Source: Antennarius striatus (lineage: Eukaryota; Chordata; Actinopteri; Lophiiformes; Antennariidae). From it: DNA of 64,000 nt. A program made the position numbers and the translations under genes. Location of the stretch: assembly GCF_040054535.1 (NCBI RefSeq), contig NC_090792.1:3153501-3217500 (forward strand), written 5' to 3'. This document shows, piece by piece, positions 1 to 33,895 of the stretch. A model generated the notes under the pieces. The model searched no databases. It was not told where the DNA came from and worked only from the letters and a program-made list of their open reading frames with translations. Position 1 is the stretch's first letter. Each line of letters opens with the position of its first letter.

Positions 1-273
1 CTTCAAGCTCGGGAGTAGCAGCAAATCCTAGTTTTGGAGGGAAACGTGTTGGAAGTCAAGACAGAAAGCAAAAGCATTGAGAAAAAACTGCTCTCACTCA
101 TGTTTTGGTGAGTGAGAGCAATGAAAAAAAAAGCTTCCTGGTGACGGTTTGTTTTTGACATCGAGCATCATGATATCAGAAATACAGGGATTTCAAAGTA
201 TTAGAACAATTTCTTTACAGGGATAGTTCGACTTGTGCTCTTTGATGATTCCTGCTACTCTGTCCTTGCCCAG
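1..273 (+). other. tpo intron sequence at window edge
   Basis: No exon is recognisable here. The stretch ends in a pyrimidine-rich tract and AG at 272-273, the acceptor for the first tpo exon in the window. Confidence 0.5.
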
Positions 274-3200
274 GCGGTATTGAACCAGTCCTCAGAGGTT
301 TAATTGGAACTGCAGCGACATCTCTTAGTGCAGACATGGTGCTGACAGATGAGCTGACAGAGAGACTGGTTGTCCTGAACGTACCTCATCATGTGGACCT
401 GGCTTCACTGAACCTTCAGAGAGGACGGGATCATGGCCTCCCAGGTACGCGAAGCGCGGGAATGCAGCATATCCACCGCCTCGCAAAGCCTTGACATTCT
501 ATAATTTAATATGTTTTCAAAACTGCAATATGTATTTTACAGAGTTTGTTTCTACCAGTCTTATATTATCCTTATGATTCTACTTTCTTTCTCCCAGTAC
601 TGCTCATATAAATCAGTTTTTATGCAATCACATTTTCCACCTGTGCTGTTTCCCAGTGAAAACTCTGCCCTGAGGTTTCAGCAAGTGAATCCTTCTGCTC
701 GGGTTTTGAGTTTGCAATACTGGTCAGACACTTGGAGACACCTTGAAACCGTAGCTTGAGAACTGCAGTACATACACAGTAATCAAGCTTTCCTGTGAAT
801 TGATTGGAGGCTGGATCATTTTGCTTACCAAGCTAAAGCTAACTAGCACTTACTACACTATTGTTTCAGATGTTAGATGTTGTGCTTTAAAGTTTGTATT
901 TTAGAAACCAACTGCAACAAAGACAAAATGGATTTAGACAAAGAAATTAAAATTTCATTATTTGCACTGGTCCCTATGGCAACTGAGAAGGATCTTACAT
1001 TGGAAATTAAATTTACAGATGCACTACATAAACATGTTGTTGAAATCTTTCTCAAATAAAAACAAAAGGAAGATGGATTTGTCTTCAAATGAGCATCTTT
1101 TGTTTGTTTGATCCGTGCTCCTGCTGCGGTTTGCCTCGGTGGAACTGATCTTGGAGATTTCACTCTTGATAAGACGACACGATGTGAATCATATTGCAAA
1201 ATGACTTTTCAGGTTACAACCACTGGAGATCATTCTGTGGCCTGAAGACCATTAAGACGAGGGATGATTTCACAGATGCTGTGAGGGATTGCCAAGTTGC
1301 TGAGAAGATACTGGAACTATACAAACATCCTGATAATATTGATGTGTGGCTTGGAGGGCTTGTTGAAAACTTCTTGCCCGGCTCCCGAACTGGTCCCCTG
1401 TTTGCTTGTCTGATTGGAATGCAGATGAAAGTGCTCCGCGATGGTGATAGGTGCGTTATTGTTGACGGAACTTTAATGAAAGTTATCCATCAATATCACA
1501 ATCGAGGCTTGTGATCCGGTGGTGTCTTTTAGGTTTTGGTGGGAGGCTGAAGGTGTCTTCACCCAGCAGCAGAAGGATGAACTTTTAAAGGCTTCTGTGT
1601 CTCGGATCATCTGCGACAACAGTGACATAAAGGAAGTCCCTCGGGATTCTTTCAGGTTCAGCAAACACCCCTCTGGCTACATCCCCTGTGATCAGACACC
1701 GTCCATTAATCTGGAAGCCTGGAGAGAGGAACGCAGTCGAGGTGAGCTTGAACCATTTAGGGGTTGTACTGGACTTTAGAACAATCATGTTCCCTTGAGT
1801 TTTACTGTCTCACTAAACATTAATGTGAAAAATCGTTATCTCTTTATTCTAGATTTAGAACAGTGTGGCACTCCAAGAGCGATAAAGAATGGGGATTTTA
1901 TTTTGTCCTCTGCATCTGACAAACTGGTCGCTCACTATTCTTGTTACCATGGTTTCAAGTTAAAGGGTGCCACCACAATAGTCTGCGAAGGAAATCGATG
2001 GAGTGATCAACCCCCACAATGTGCAGGTATGCACATATTTTTGTAATACTTACAACATTTGTGTTACTATTTAATGAGGAGTCTGGGATGTTATGAAAGG
2101 ATGATCCTTCTGGAAGCTGACATTCCTAAATGCATGCACTGCTGCATGCAGATTCATACAGATCTGTCTTTGAAAGATTTACTCATGATCCAGAACATGT
2201 GAACTCTTGAATATGTAGTCAGTATTGTAGAGTTCTATCTGACTGGAGCTTTACTGCTACCTGCTGGTACTACATGAGAAAGGAATTTAGTCCAACAAGA
2301 ATTATACCTGGAAAAATGATTCCTTTAGAGTTTAAACCTGCCGGTGACTCAAATAAATTGTTGAGATATATTTTGTTTTGACTGAAAAGAGTTTGTTCTT
2401 TTTTTTTTTTCCTGATACGTTCACAAACATTTTTGGCTGTCATCCAAAAGATTGGTTGCATTATTGATCTATGAGGGCTGATTGGAATGATGACCCAAAG
2501 TTCAGGGACCGTAGCGTTATCTTACAACTGTTATAAGAAAAATAATTTTAAACACACAATTGAGATTTTGATTTCTCAGGATGGTGAGAGGTTCAGCTGC
2601 GCAGCTCGACTATCTTTGTCTTGTGAAAGGTGTGACATTAAAAATATCATCTTGTTTGTTTATAGGGAATCAACACTAAGCTCAAGAGAAGATCGAGAGA
2701 TTTCTTCAGGCTCAGGGAAATATCACAAGCTTTACTTTGTTTCTTTATGTCTTTAATAATTTTGCTGATCTTTTTTAAAATGTATAAGACACTGAAATGA
2801 AAATATCTTTCTAATTATTTCATGATAATTACATAATGGTGTTATGATGCTCCTAAACTGCAAGTTGTTGTTAAATAAAACTCTTACATTTGGAAATTTA
2901 ATAGTACATATATTAAATATAAGAAAAAAGTTGGAAATGTATAATTTTCGGGAAAATCATGTAAAATGTGTAATAATAATAATAATCAAGTTTTTTTCTC
3001 AGTCTATTACTCCTCTCTGTTTTAAACTTGTTTTGTTTTTCTGGTTTTCTTTTCCAAATGTAAATTTAAGTTTCAACACAAACAACTTTTTGATCACGTC
3101 ATAGTATCAAATAAATTCAACAAAAATGCTAGAGCAACAGAAAAAAAAACCCTCTAACAAATTAATGACAGTGACTAATATCTCTAATCTGTCAACTGAA

Positions 3201-3798
3201 CCCTTCAAATTAAATTGGAGGAAGGAAGATGTATTTTTCATTGCATTTAGTCAATAAATAAAATAAGGCACTCTTTTGATTTACTATGTCTTATCGTTTT
3301 ATGACCCTATGTGGAAATCATGGGATGTGTGAACGGCCGTTTGGTCCATGATCGTCTACAGGGGTCTCCAAATTGAGACTGATGAGGAGGGTGGGGTCGC
3401 CTGGATCATGACCTACGTCTGCCTCCCAGTTCCTCTGACTGTGGCCTTTTTTTGACTCCCTATCGCCACCTGCAGGCTGCAGCTTCTTCTGTTAAAATTA
3501 ATTTCTGTTTTGCCAAGTTTAACCTAAATAATTACTATTATTAGTGAATCCAGTTACATCTCCATCCTCCATCTGTATGTGGTTACCCGAGGCCATCAAT
3601 TCTACATGTATCAACGATGATAAAACGATCTTGGAGGCCGAGTCTTCGATTCTCCAGATTCTCCCCACATGTAATGATTTCTCATCGGCCACAGGCTCAG
3701 TAAACACCTCGCTGTTGGGCGGCTGGGGGCTGCTGCTCAGGACTGGGTCACATGCAGAGAAAGAATTTCCCCGACATAACCTCACACAAATCAATTAA
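274..3798 (+). CDS. tpo: Thyroid peroxidase, 3' part (five exons)
   Basis: Haem peroxidase that iodinates and couples thyroglobulin tyrosines in thyroid follicles. Exons read: 274-444, 1213-1450, 1533-1741, 1853-2026 and 3545-3798, with phases agreeing at each GT/AG junction. The first carries the peroxidase-family string [12 protein letters not shown]. The second carries [20 protein letters not shown] and GPLFACLIG. The third starts FWWE and contains SRIICDN and NLEAWRE, all typical of TPO rather than myeloperoxidase. The fourth is one sushi/CCP module ([12 protein letters not shown] ... QPPQCA), which among animal peroxidases marks TPO. The last exon gives an 84-residue tail ending at TAA 3796-3798 and is less certain. 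Mammalian TPO has an EGF module and a transmembrane helix after the sushi module; I see no exon for either. The 5' two thirds of the gene lie beyond the window edge. Confidence 0.88.
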
Positions 3799-3972
3799 GG
3801 GTCGATGAGAAAGAAACATAATTACTGTAGATGTCACCCACACCGCTGCACCGAGTTCTTTTTCTGCTTTCACTTTTCCAAGTGATAGTGTTGCTTTTCA
3901 GGTGTTTCCAAGGTTTTAAGGATTTAGTCTGTGGTGTTTTTATGTTTTTAAGAGCATTTCAGTGGCAAAGAG

Positions 3973-3978
3973 AATAAA
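3973..3978 (+). promoter_or_regulatory. Candidate tpo polyadenylation signal
   Basis: AATAAA lies about 175 nt after the putative tpo stop codon, on the coding strand. It is the first canonical hexamer seen downstream. Confidence 0.45.
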
Positions 3979-3998
3979 TATCACCACTCTGTAATTAC

Positions 3999-5781
3999 AC
4001 AAAGTATTTATTTAGCATTCGCCACAAGAGGTGGTGCCATTTACTAATGCATTGTTCCACTTGGTGTCCAAATAATTGTATGAAACAAAAGTGCACATTA
4101 TTAAAATACAACAGCAGATGGAACGACACTGCTAGTTGTTGACTGTTATAATAAACTGCAATCACCAGCAATCACTCACGGGCCAAAGGCATCCTTGATT
4201 TTCCTTACAGTGTTGACATGGCTTTTAAACAATCATACCACTCAACATGTGGGCATAGGATGCTAGATTACAGTTTAAGTATTGATCCAGGCCTTCAATC
4301 TGTACAGTGGAAATATACTCCTCATGATAACTCTAAATTCACGATTTAAAGCAAAAGAGAAAATTACAACTGAAGATAGATAATCTGCAGTAATATAATG
4401 TAACTTTTGCATCCTGACTTGCTTATACTGTCACTGCTAATGCTGATACGTAATTTGTTCAGTGAATATGGTCATTATCCTAGTTTAACATGCTAATACT
4501 TGTCATTACTACACGGAGTTGAGCTGAGAAAAATCTGGACTTTAAAATTCTGTTATGATGATGTTACTTTAATTTTGGTTTATTAAAATTTGTATTAAAA
4601 AAAACAGACTTTATTAAATGCAAAATGTAATGGTATTCCATCTAGTAATTCATCCATCCAATTTAATTTTGGAGAAAGGAATCAGACAGACCATAAGTAT
4701 AGCAAACCTATTTAAAGCATGATAATATATCTACTTGAGCAGGCGAATTGGTTCCATGACTTTGTGTCACATGACAGGTTCTAGTTTATTTACTATTACT
4801 GTTTCGTAATGCATTTTAATTCACCATAAAACTGTGATATAAATTTGTCGTGAAATCTAAAAATCTAACAGTCATCAGGAACTGAAGTGCAAATGCTTGT
4901 GAACAGCCCTCCAAGAGTGAAACTTAAACATAGTAAAGTAAGGAAAGCTGAGCCTCTTGGGAAGGTGAAAGAAAAATGCAGGAACAACAATTATTTGAAA
5001 TAGACAAATTGAAATGAAAAACATTTGTAAGTGGGTAAATGGTTGCTAGTATTTAAGCAGTTTGAGTGGTAAATCACACTAGAAAGTTGTTGTATGAAGT
5101 TACTACACTATCATTCTTTACCTACAACTAATATCAGATAATATAAATACAGCATATTCAAATACAGTTTAAATCCTGTAAATGTACAGAAAGTTACTTA
5201 CAAAACTTTTATTCATTCTGTTGTAAATATACAAGAATGTTAACTGCATGTTATATCATATAAATATATTATTATATAGTGTACTTATAAAATACAGAAA
5301 GAAAAAAATATTTGCCTGTTAAGCTGCTGCCAGTTAATTAATGCAAAGTTAGTGTGAAATGTGTACAGTAAACAATACGTGTCATTAATTGTTTAATATA
5401 ATGTTTGTATTCACAATAACCCAGGTTCCTGATACCATGGTTAGGATTTTTTAACTTTTACTTCAAGTCGTACATTTTCATTCAAATCTATGCTTATTTC
5501 TAAAAATATCTATGAAACCTCAGTGAGAATGAAAACAGTCCTGGCGCGCAGCCCTTCTCTGCGTCGTCATGAATACCTGAATGCCAACAGTAAACCCACA
5601 CATTGTTGCTTTAGTATGCAGGTTCCTACAATTTGATCTCCCCATGTACCGGAAAAAGGGAACGTACCATGACAGCATGCAACCTATCGTGCCACATATT
5701 ACCATATTTACTAAAAGAAACAAATTTTGCATTTGTATTCTCTGCCATCCTCTGCTGCTGCGGTTCATCTTCTCTCTTAAG
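3999..5781. other. Convergent intergenic region between tpo and calpain A
   Basis: AT-rich sequence between two converging 3' ends. No exon, RNA gene or recognised repeat was seen. It contains the unresolved 3' UTR of calpain A, whose stop is at 5782-5784 on the minus strand. Confidence 0.5.
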
Positions 5782-14636
<8,855 letters not shown>

Positions 14637-15580
14637 TGTGGTCCTAAGCACTGCACAGGAGACCAAGGACTGTCATGTCAGTTTCTTTGTTTGATTTAAT
14701 TCATTTTAAATTTCATAAATACTGAGACACGCACTTAATCCGTCCAGCTACACTTTCTTTCTTTTTCATTAGCAGTGGACTTTGGTTACATTCTTAACCT
14801 AAACAGCTGAAACAATATAATAATACACTAATAGTTTTCACCTGAGGTCTATATAGGAATATTTTTCTTCAACAGACGTTTTTTAAATTTTTATTCTGAA
14901 TGAGGTCTTTAAATAATTGTCAAGGTATGTGGAGTCTATTTGGTGCAGCAAAATGGTCAGAATTATTTCTGTAAATCACTGGATGACACAGCAACACATC
15001 AAAAAAGCATCAAAAAGATCATTTCTCTAGTTACCACATTTAGCTTTGTCCAAAATATATAAGAAATATGTGCTGTTAATTTTTTGTGTCTGAATTTAGA
15101 AGTCAGTGCATGGCCATCTTATTATTGGAAGGGCCTGAAGTCTGTGTTTGTGTGAATGCCCCTTTTTGTGAGTGATATCATCAAATACAGAGTAGATATT
15201 TTAAATCCACAGTCATCCTACTGTGAGTACAGTAAGTTACTCTTCAAACCAATTTGTATTCTGTATTAATTTTGCAAGAAAACAGCAATGAACTGTACAT
15301 ATTTTGAAAATACTGAAATTGTAAGATGCACTACAAAACCGTAAAAATACATTTCAGTACTTTGCAGGTAAAACTTCTGACACTCATTTGAAATTGGCTT
15401 GGAAAAAGACATTGTTGTCAGTCGTGGCTGTAATGTCTGACTGTTACAGACAGCAGAGTATTTTTCACTCTCCAAATTCTAACAACATGCAGTCCATAGT
15501 TGAACCTGGAAACAGAGTCATGACATTATGGAAAGTTGCTAAACTATTTTGTTTTATACACATGAGGACCTTCGTCTTAC

Positions 15581-15625
15581 CTTAACATCCAAAGAGACGA
15601 GCTGTTGAACCTGGCAGATCGGCAC
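15581..15625 (-). other. Noncoding first exon of calpain A
   Basis: The donor AAG|GTAAGA ends this exon at 15581, about 30 nt downstream of a TATA box. It would splice to the acceptor at 14651, 14 nt before the coding ATG. The 5' end is inferred from the TATA position, not seen. An ATG near its end opens a four-codon upstream ORF across the junction. Confidence 0.6.
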
Positions 15626-15650
15626 ATGAGAGTAAGAGTTTCAGATCTGT

Positions 15651-15657
15651 TTTTATA
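15651..15657 (-). promoter_or_regulatory. TATA box of calpain A
   Basis: TATAAAA on the minus strand, about 70 nt upstream of the first-exon donor. This spacing fits a transcription start near 15625. Confidence 0.5.
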
Positions 15658-15659
15658 CC

Positions 15660-17848
15660 TGGATATGCCCAAAGGCTACTCCTGTTACCACTGCATCATG
15701 TGGAGTTCCTGCAAATTATATAACCTGGGAATTTGATTGGTACAACTAAGAGAGGTGGGGGGGGGGGGCATGCTGCTTACATAAGGACTGTTTCCAAATT
15801 ATGTTACTGCAAATATTAAAAATCATCATTGTCTTAACAAATTCAGTAAAGTTTAAAAATTTAACAGGTGATCTCTTTTACTCCTCCTAACAGACAAACA
15901 CCAACAAAACATTTCCTCCTGGTCTGAAAAGAAGGGAAATTGTTTCCACACAACTCACAGGTAAGATCCCACTGAAAAACTTGTGTTCAAGCTGCAAACA
16001 CGTCTCTCACTCAGGGGTGTTGGCCGTCGCACAACTAACCACGAGGGCAACAAACACGACTACATAATGGAGAGCCAGCCTATTGGTGATGATGGAATAT
16101 TATTTATTCAAGCAAATGGCAGGCGTGGTGTACCCACAGGTGCTTCTGTGACCTTGTACTGAAAAGCCTACAATGTTAAAATGAAGCTGACAGACACTGA
16201 CGTGCAGACCCAGACACACAATGAAAGCAGATGTTCCAACAAGCCCAGCCTGAATGCATCAGATAGAGGACACACAGGGGTAATATGCAAACCGCCACCT
16301 TAGTGCAACCAGGAATGCATGAAATGCCAAAGGGGCGACAGAAGAAATGTCTGCACTTGTTTGATACAGCCTAGAGACATTCTGGAGTCAATATTTGTGA
16401 AATTATTTTTCAAAGAACATATCATGGTCTAGTGTTGTGAGGTGTTTAGTAGTTTTTGTCGTTTTTGAGGGTGACAGGCAGAAGCAAGGCTGGATCAATT
16501 ATCAGATTAAAAAGTCAGCCAAAGACAAAAAACATCACCTGACATGAACCAAACCGGGAGAGAGAGAGAGCACTACTGAAGCTGGATGTTGTCAACGCTC
16601 AATAAATTACTGTGAACCAATTGAAAACAACAGCAGTTCTCCATCTGGAGTTAGAACAGCATTTCTGAAACATTTTATTAAAAGTCACATTAATTTTTTA
16701 GACCATATTGTCAACCTGTGTTTTAAATGTTTATACACGCATCAATCATGACATGTAGTGATGTCTTTGGCTGCTGTCAGATTTTTTTCATGCTTTTTAT
16801 CCGATATGCATTTAATAAGAATTACAGATAAGAGAAAAACCTTTGCACCTCACCACATTGGTAAATTTCCCAGTTTGGGATCTTCCTTCCATGCAGTCTG
16901 AGACCGAGTTAGCTGGAACTTTGAGTTTGTTAGCACACTTTTCTGAGGCACTTGTTCTCTTTCATGTCTCCTTTGTGTCCCTATTAAGTCTCCTGGTCCT
17001 ATTAGCCTTCTGTTTGTGTTTGACTTGCTGACTTCCTGCAATAATCTCCCTCATTTATTCTCTGAAATTCAATTTTATTGTCTCCTTTTTGTTTGTGCTT
17101 ATGTTTGCATTTGTCCTAAGTCTCACATTGCTGAAATGTAATATTGGGACATTATATTTTATAAATGTCACAACAGTATTTTAAATCTGCCACACTAAAA
17201 GCTTAGCGGGCATCGCATCAGTGCAGTCGGGATGGTAACAACCTCGTCTGGTCATTCCAGCTGACTGCTGTTTATATCACAGGCTATCAGTGGAACTGAT
17301 TAGACGCCTGAACAATGAGGCTCTCCGGTTCCTCACTGAGCTGTGTTCATCCAGCAGAGGGCATCTTAAATCATCCAAATGGATTTGTGAGTATGTGGCT
17401 GGAAACTAATTGTACAGCGATCCAGTCTGACATGGAAAAAGTTGCATCTATAATTATTAATTTGTTCCAATCTTCGACCTTTGAATTCTACATAATGAGT
17501 ACTAATTTCAAAGAGGTTCCAGAGTTCAGTGACACAAATATATAACGTTTCTCATATACAACATTTTACATTGTTGAATAAATAATATTTACCATGAATT
17601 TGGCAAGAGTTTATTGTTGAGTAAACTTGCAGAAATGGTAAAACTGTCACTATGTAACATGTGATGTGGAACTTGGGGAATATTAACAAAGGTTGTAGTA
17701 TACATAGACTAAAAATTCAGATTATGAACTGTTAGTAATAGTAAAGGTAATAACACATGAAACGGCAGCAAATAGGACAGAAATATAGAATAAAGACACT
17801 AATCAAACAATAACCACAGGAACATAATTTCATTTTGATGCCATTGTA
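15660..17848. other. Intergenic region between the two calpains
   Basis: About 2.2 kb from the calpain A promoter to the calpain B 3' end. There is a G run near 15760 and a short (GA)n near 16560. No exon or RNA gene was recognised. Promoter elements upstream of the TATA box could not be identified by eye. Confidence 0.5.
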
Positions 17849-17854
17849 TTTATT
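17849..17854 (-). promoter_or_regulatory. Candidate calpain B polyadenylation signal
   Basis: AATAAA on the minus strand about 205 nt after the calpain B stop codon (18061-18059). Confidence 0.5.
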
Positions 17855-18058
17855 TTTATGAAAATGTTGAAAAAAAAGTTTCAAACCAACAGTATACTTT
17901 GATTTTAAATTCAAAATTCATTCAAGCACAAAAGAAAGTCATAACAATGATTAAAAAACACAACACATGTTACAACCTAATGACTCCTATGCAGGACAAA
18001 ACATCTTTCACTCTGCAAACCGTCCAGGAGCATTGTGTCGTACATCTGCCTTGTTGGT

Positions 18059-31561
<13,503 letters not shown>

Positions 31562-31564
31562 CGC

Positions 31565-31918
31565 AGCTTTTCAGTCTCTGCTGAGATAAATGAGTATGAT
31601 AAACATTTTACTATTAATACAGTCTTAAACCATATTTTAAAAAAATACTACCGTGCAATTAAAATACAATATTTAAAAAATATATAGCATTCAAAAAAAC
31701 ATACCACAATGAAGTCAAAATGAGCGAAGCATTGTACTAAAACATAGGTTTGCTACAGGAGAACATACATACACTCTAATCTGTACAAATGTAAACTAGA
31801 ACATGTGTAAGAAAAAAATAAAATAAAATAAAAAATTTTAGCTTCTAAATTGTGATTTCTGTGTCGGTGTTTTGAAATCTTACCTCAACAGCCTGAGAGA
31901 GAGAGTTGTGTGATCTGA
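31565..31918 (-). other. 5' UTR exons and first intron of calpain B
   Basis: The coding exon begins at acceptor position 31580. A noncoding exon ends at 31884 with the donor GAG|GTAAGA. A weak TTATAA at 31943-31948 suggests a start near 31918, so the outer boundary is approximate. Confidence 0.5.
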
Positions 31919-31949
31919 AGGAGAGCGTTGAGGATCTGTGACTTATAAT

Positions 31950-33890
31950 GACTGTAAAATGCCTGAAGCTACCTGAGCAAACATAGTGTTGCTTAGAAAG
32001 ACAATAATGAGTCCTTGTTCACGTACGTACCTCTGAATGGCACACAGACTGACAGTTTCACATTCATTGGAAAGACCTGCAGAGGTTTGCATGTTCCTGA
32101 TCTTTTTAATGATTAATCGAGTGTGTATAAAGCTGGTGTGTCAGGAGCACCAGCTGCTGCCATCTGGCTGTGTATTAAGGAGTCCTGAAAGTTCGACTGT
32201 CAGTGTTTATTTTTACACGTATATCTTTGAAATCTTGCGCTGCCTTTATGTTATCATCAAAAAAATCATTTCTTACCTAGCTTGCTGTCCTTTTCTGATA
32301 ATGTTCAGATGGAATTGGTCCCAAGATGTTAAAAAACAAAAAATACACAACGTGAAATCTCAAAGAAATGACCGTCATGCATATGATAAAAATAACTCCC
32401 ACATTAAAAACCAAGTAACAATTCATGCTTATTTTATTGTAAATATTAACTTATTCCAAATTCCAACCTCAGCCGCCGCTGGAGGGAAGAACTGGTTCTG
32501 TCACTGCTAATATGAATACTGAATACTGGTTACCTGAGTGTTGAGGAGCTTATCCAGTCACAGTATTTTACATAAACTGCAACTAAACCCGACTATTCTT
32601 CTGCTCTCCTTTCTCAGTTAAACTCCACCAACATCAGTGGATCGTACACTTAATATTATTTTTGCTCCGTCTGCCGACACTGCAGATTCACTGGAGAGTT
32701 ATAATGTTGTCCTGTCCTACTGGTTTGTTATAATTTTGTGTGCAAAAACATCAAACTATCATGTAGTTCAACTACAATTCTGTTAGAATGATGTCATTCA
32801 GTTGATTCACTTGATAATCCCATCAAATAGAAATGGAATCAACTGTTTAGGGACTTGTTTGAAGTGGCTTCTGTTTGGCAGCTGGTCTGAGCTCAGGGGC
32901 CGGGGGCCCGTCTTTATTTCCTGTGATTGTGCTTAGGGAATGTCCTGTGGTAAACAGAATAAAGGAAATGTTGAGATGTCTGGATCCATGTGAGTGTTCT
33001 CAACACTTAGCATCCACATTCGAACCGTCACGCCGCTTAAACACAGAAAGGTGACACAGACTTGTGCGCAAATCCATTGTGCAACATAAACACCACTTTA
33101 AATCACTCCTCCTGCTTATAGAGGTCAATATATCAACTCCACTGAATGGAAAACATGATTTTCACATGGAAGTAGCAGCACAAAGTGATACATGGGCAAA
33201 CTGCATTCATAATTACAATCTGTCTATTTTAATTTGATAAGTTTTTTTTTTTTAACTTTCTTGACACATTTATGGAGACTGTTTTTTTTTTACAGGCTTT
33301 CACCGTTTGTTTCTCATCATTCCTACATTCCACAGGTAAAAAATAAATTTGAATAAAAATGAAGTCTTGTCTTTTGCAAGAATCTGGTTTGTCAAACATT
33401 ACAGCTATAAATGATGATGTTTTTCACGTTTCTTTGGCAGCAGAATGCTAATCATCACACGCTCACGCCCCACAGCAGCTATTGTGCGTCCATCCACAGG
33501 GTCCATTAATGTCGAAGTTCCTCTGAGACTCTGACCCTTGTATTGTAAGGCACCACAATTAAGGGAGTCAGCTTAAAAGCCTAAAGCCTACTATGGCCGG
33601 AAACATCTGGAGAAGCAGTCAAAACACAACCAAGTCAGCCATTGTTTTCTATTTCCAGACAGAACAGGTCGGTGGGAGAGAGAAAAAAAATGAAGCCATA
33701 ATTGCGACTAAACGTGGTTTCCGTCTTTAGTTTGTGTCTCAAACAGGATGCAGGAGCATGAGTGTTAGTTTTCAGACCCATGCCATGAAACTTTGTAATT
33801 GGCTGAGAATGGACAACCACATTGGTCACATTTTACCTCAAATCTCACAAGGAGCATCTGGATTTCAACGATTTTGTTGATCTCTTGTGG
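31950..33890. other. Divergent intergenic region between calpain B and cd93
   Basis: About 2 kb between opposite-facing genes that must hold both promoters. I see no clear TATA box for cd93 and no recognised repeat. Confidence 0.45.
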
Positions 33891-33895
33891 CAAGT

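Noticed and set aside
14637-14666. Upstream in-frame methionine for calpain A
   Set aside because: It lies beyond the splice acceptor at 14651-14652, so it is intronic.
33887-33895. Upstream start of the cd93 frame
   Set aside because: The codon is GTG; the first ATG followed by a clean signal peptide is at 33896.
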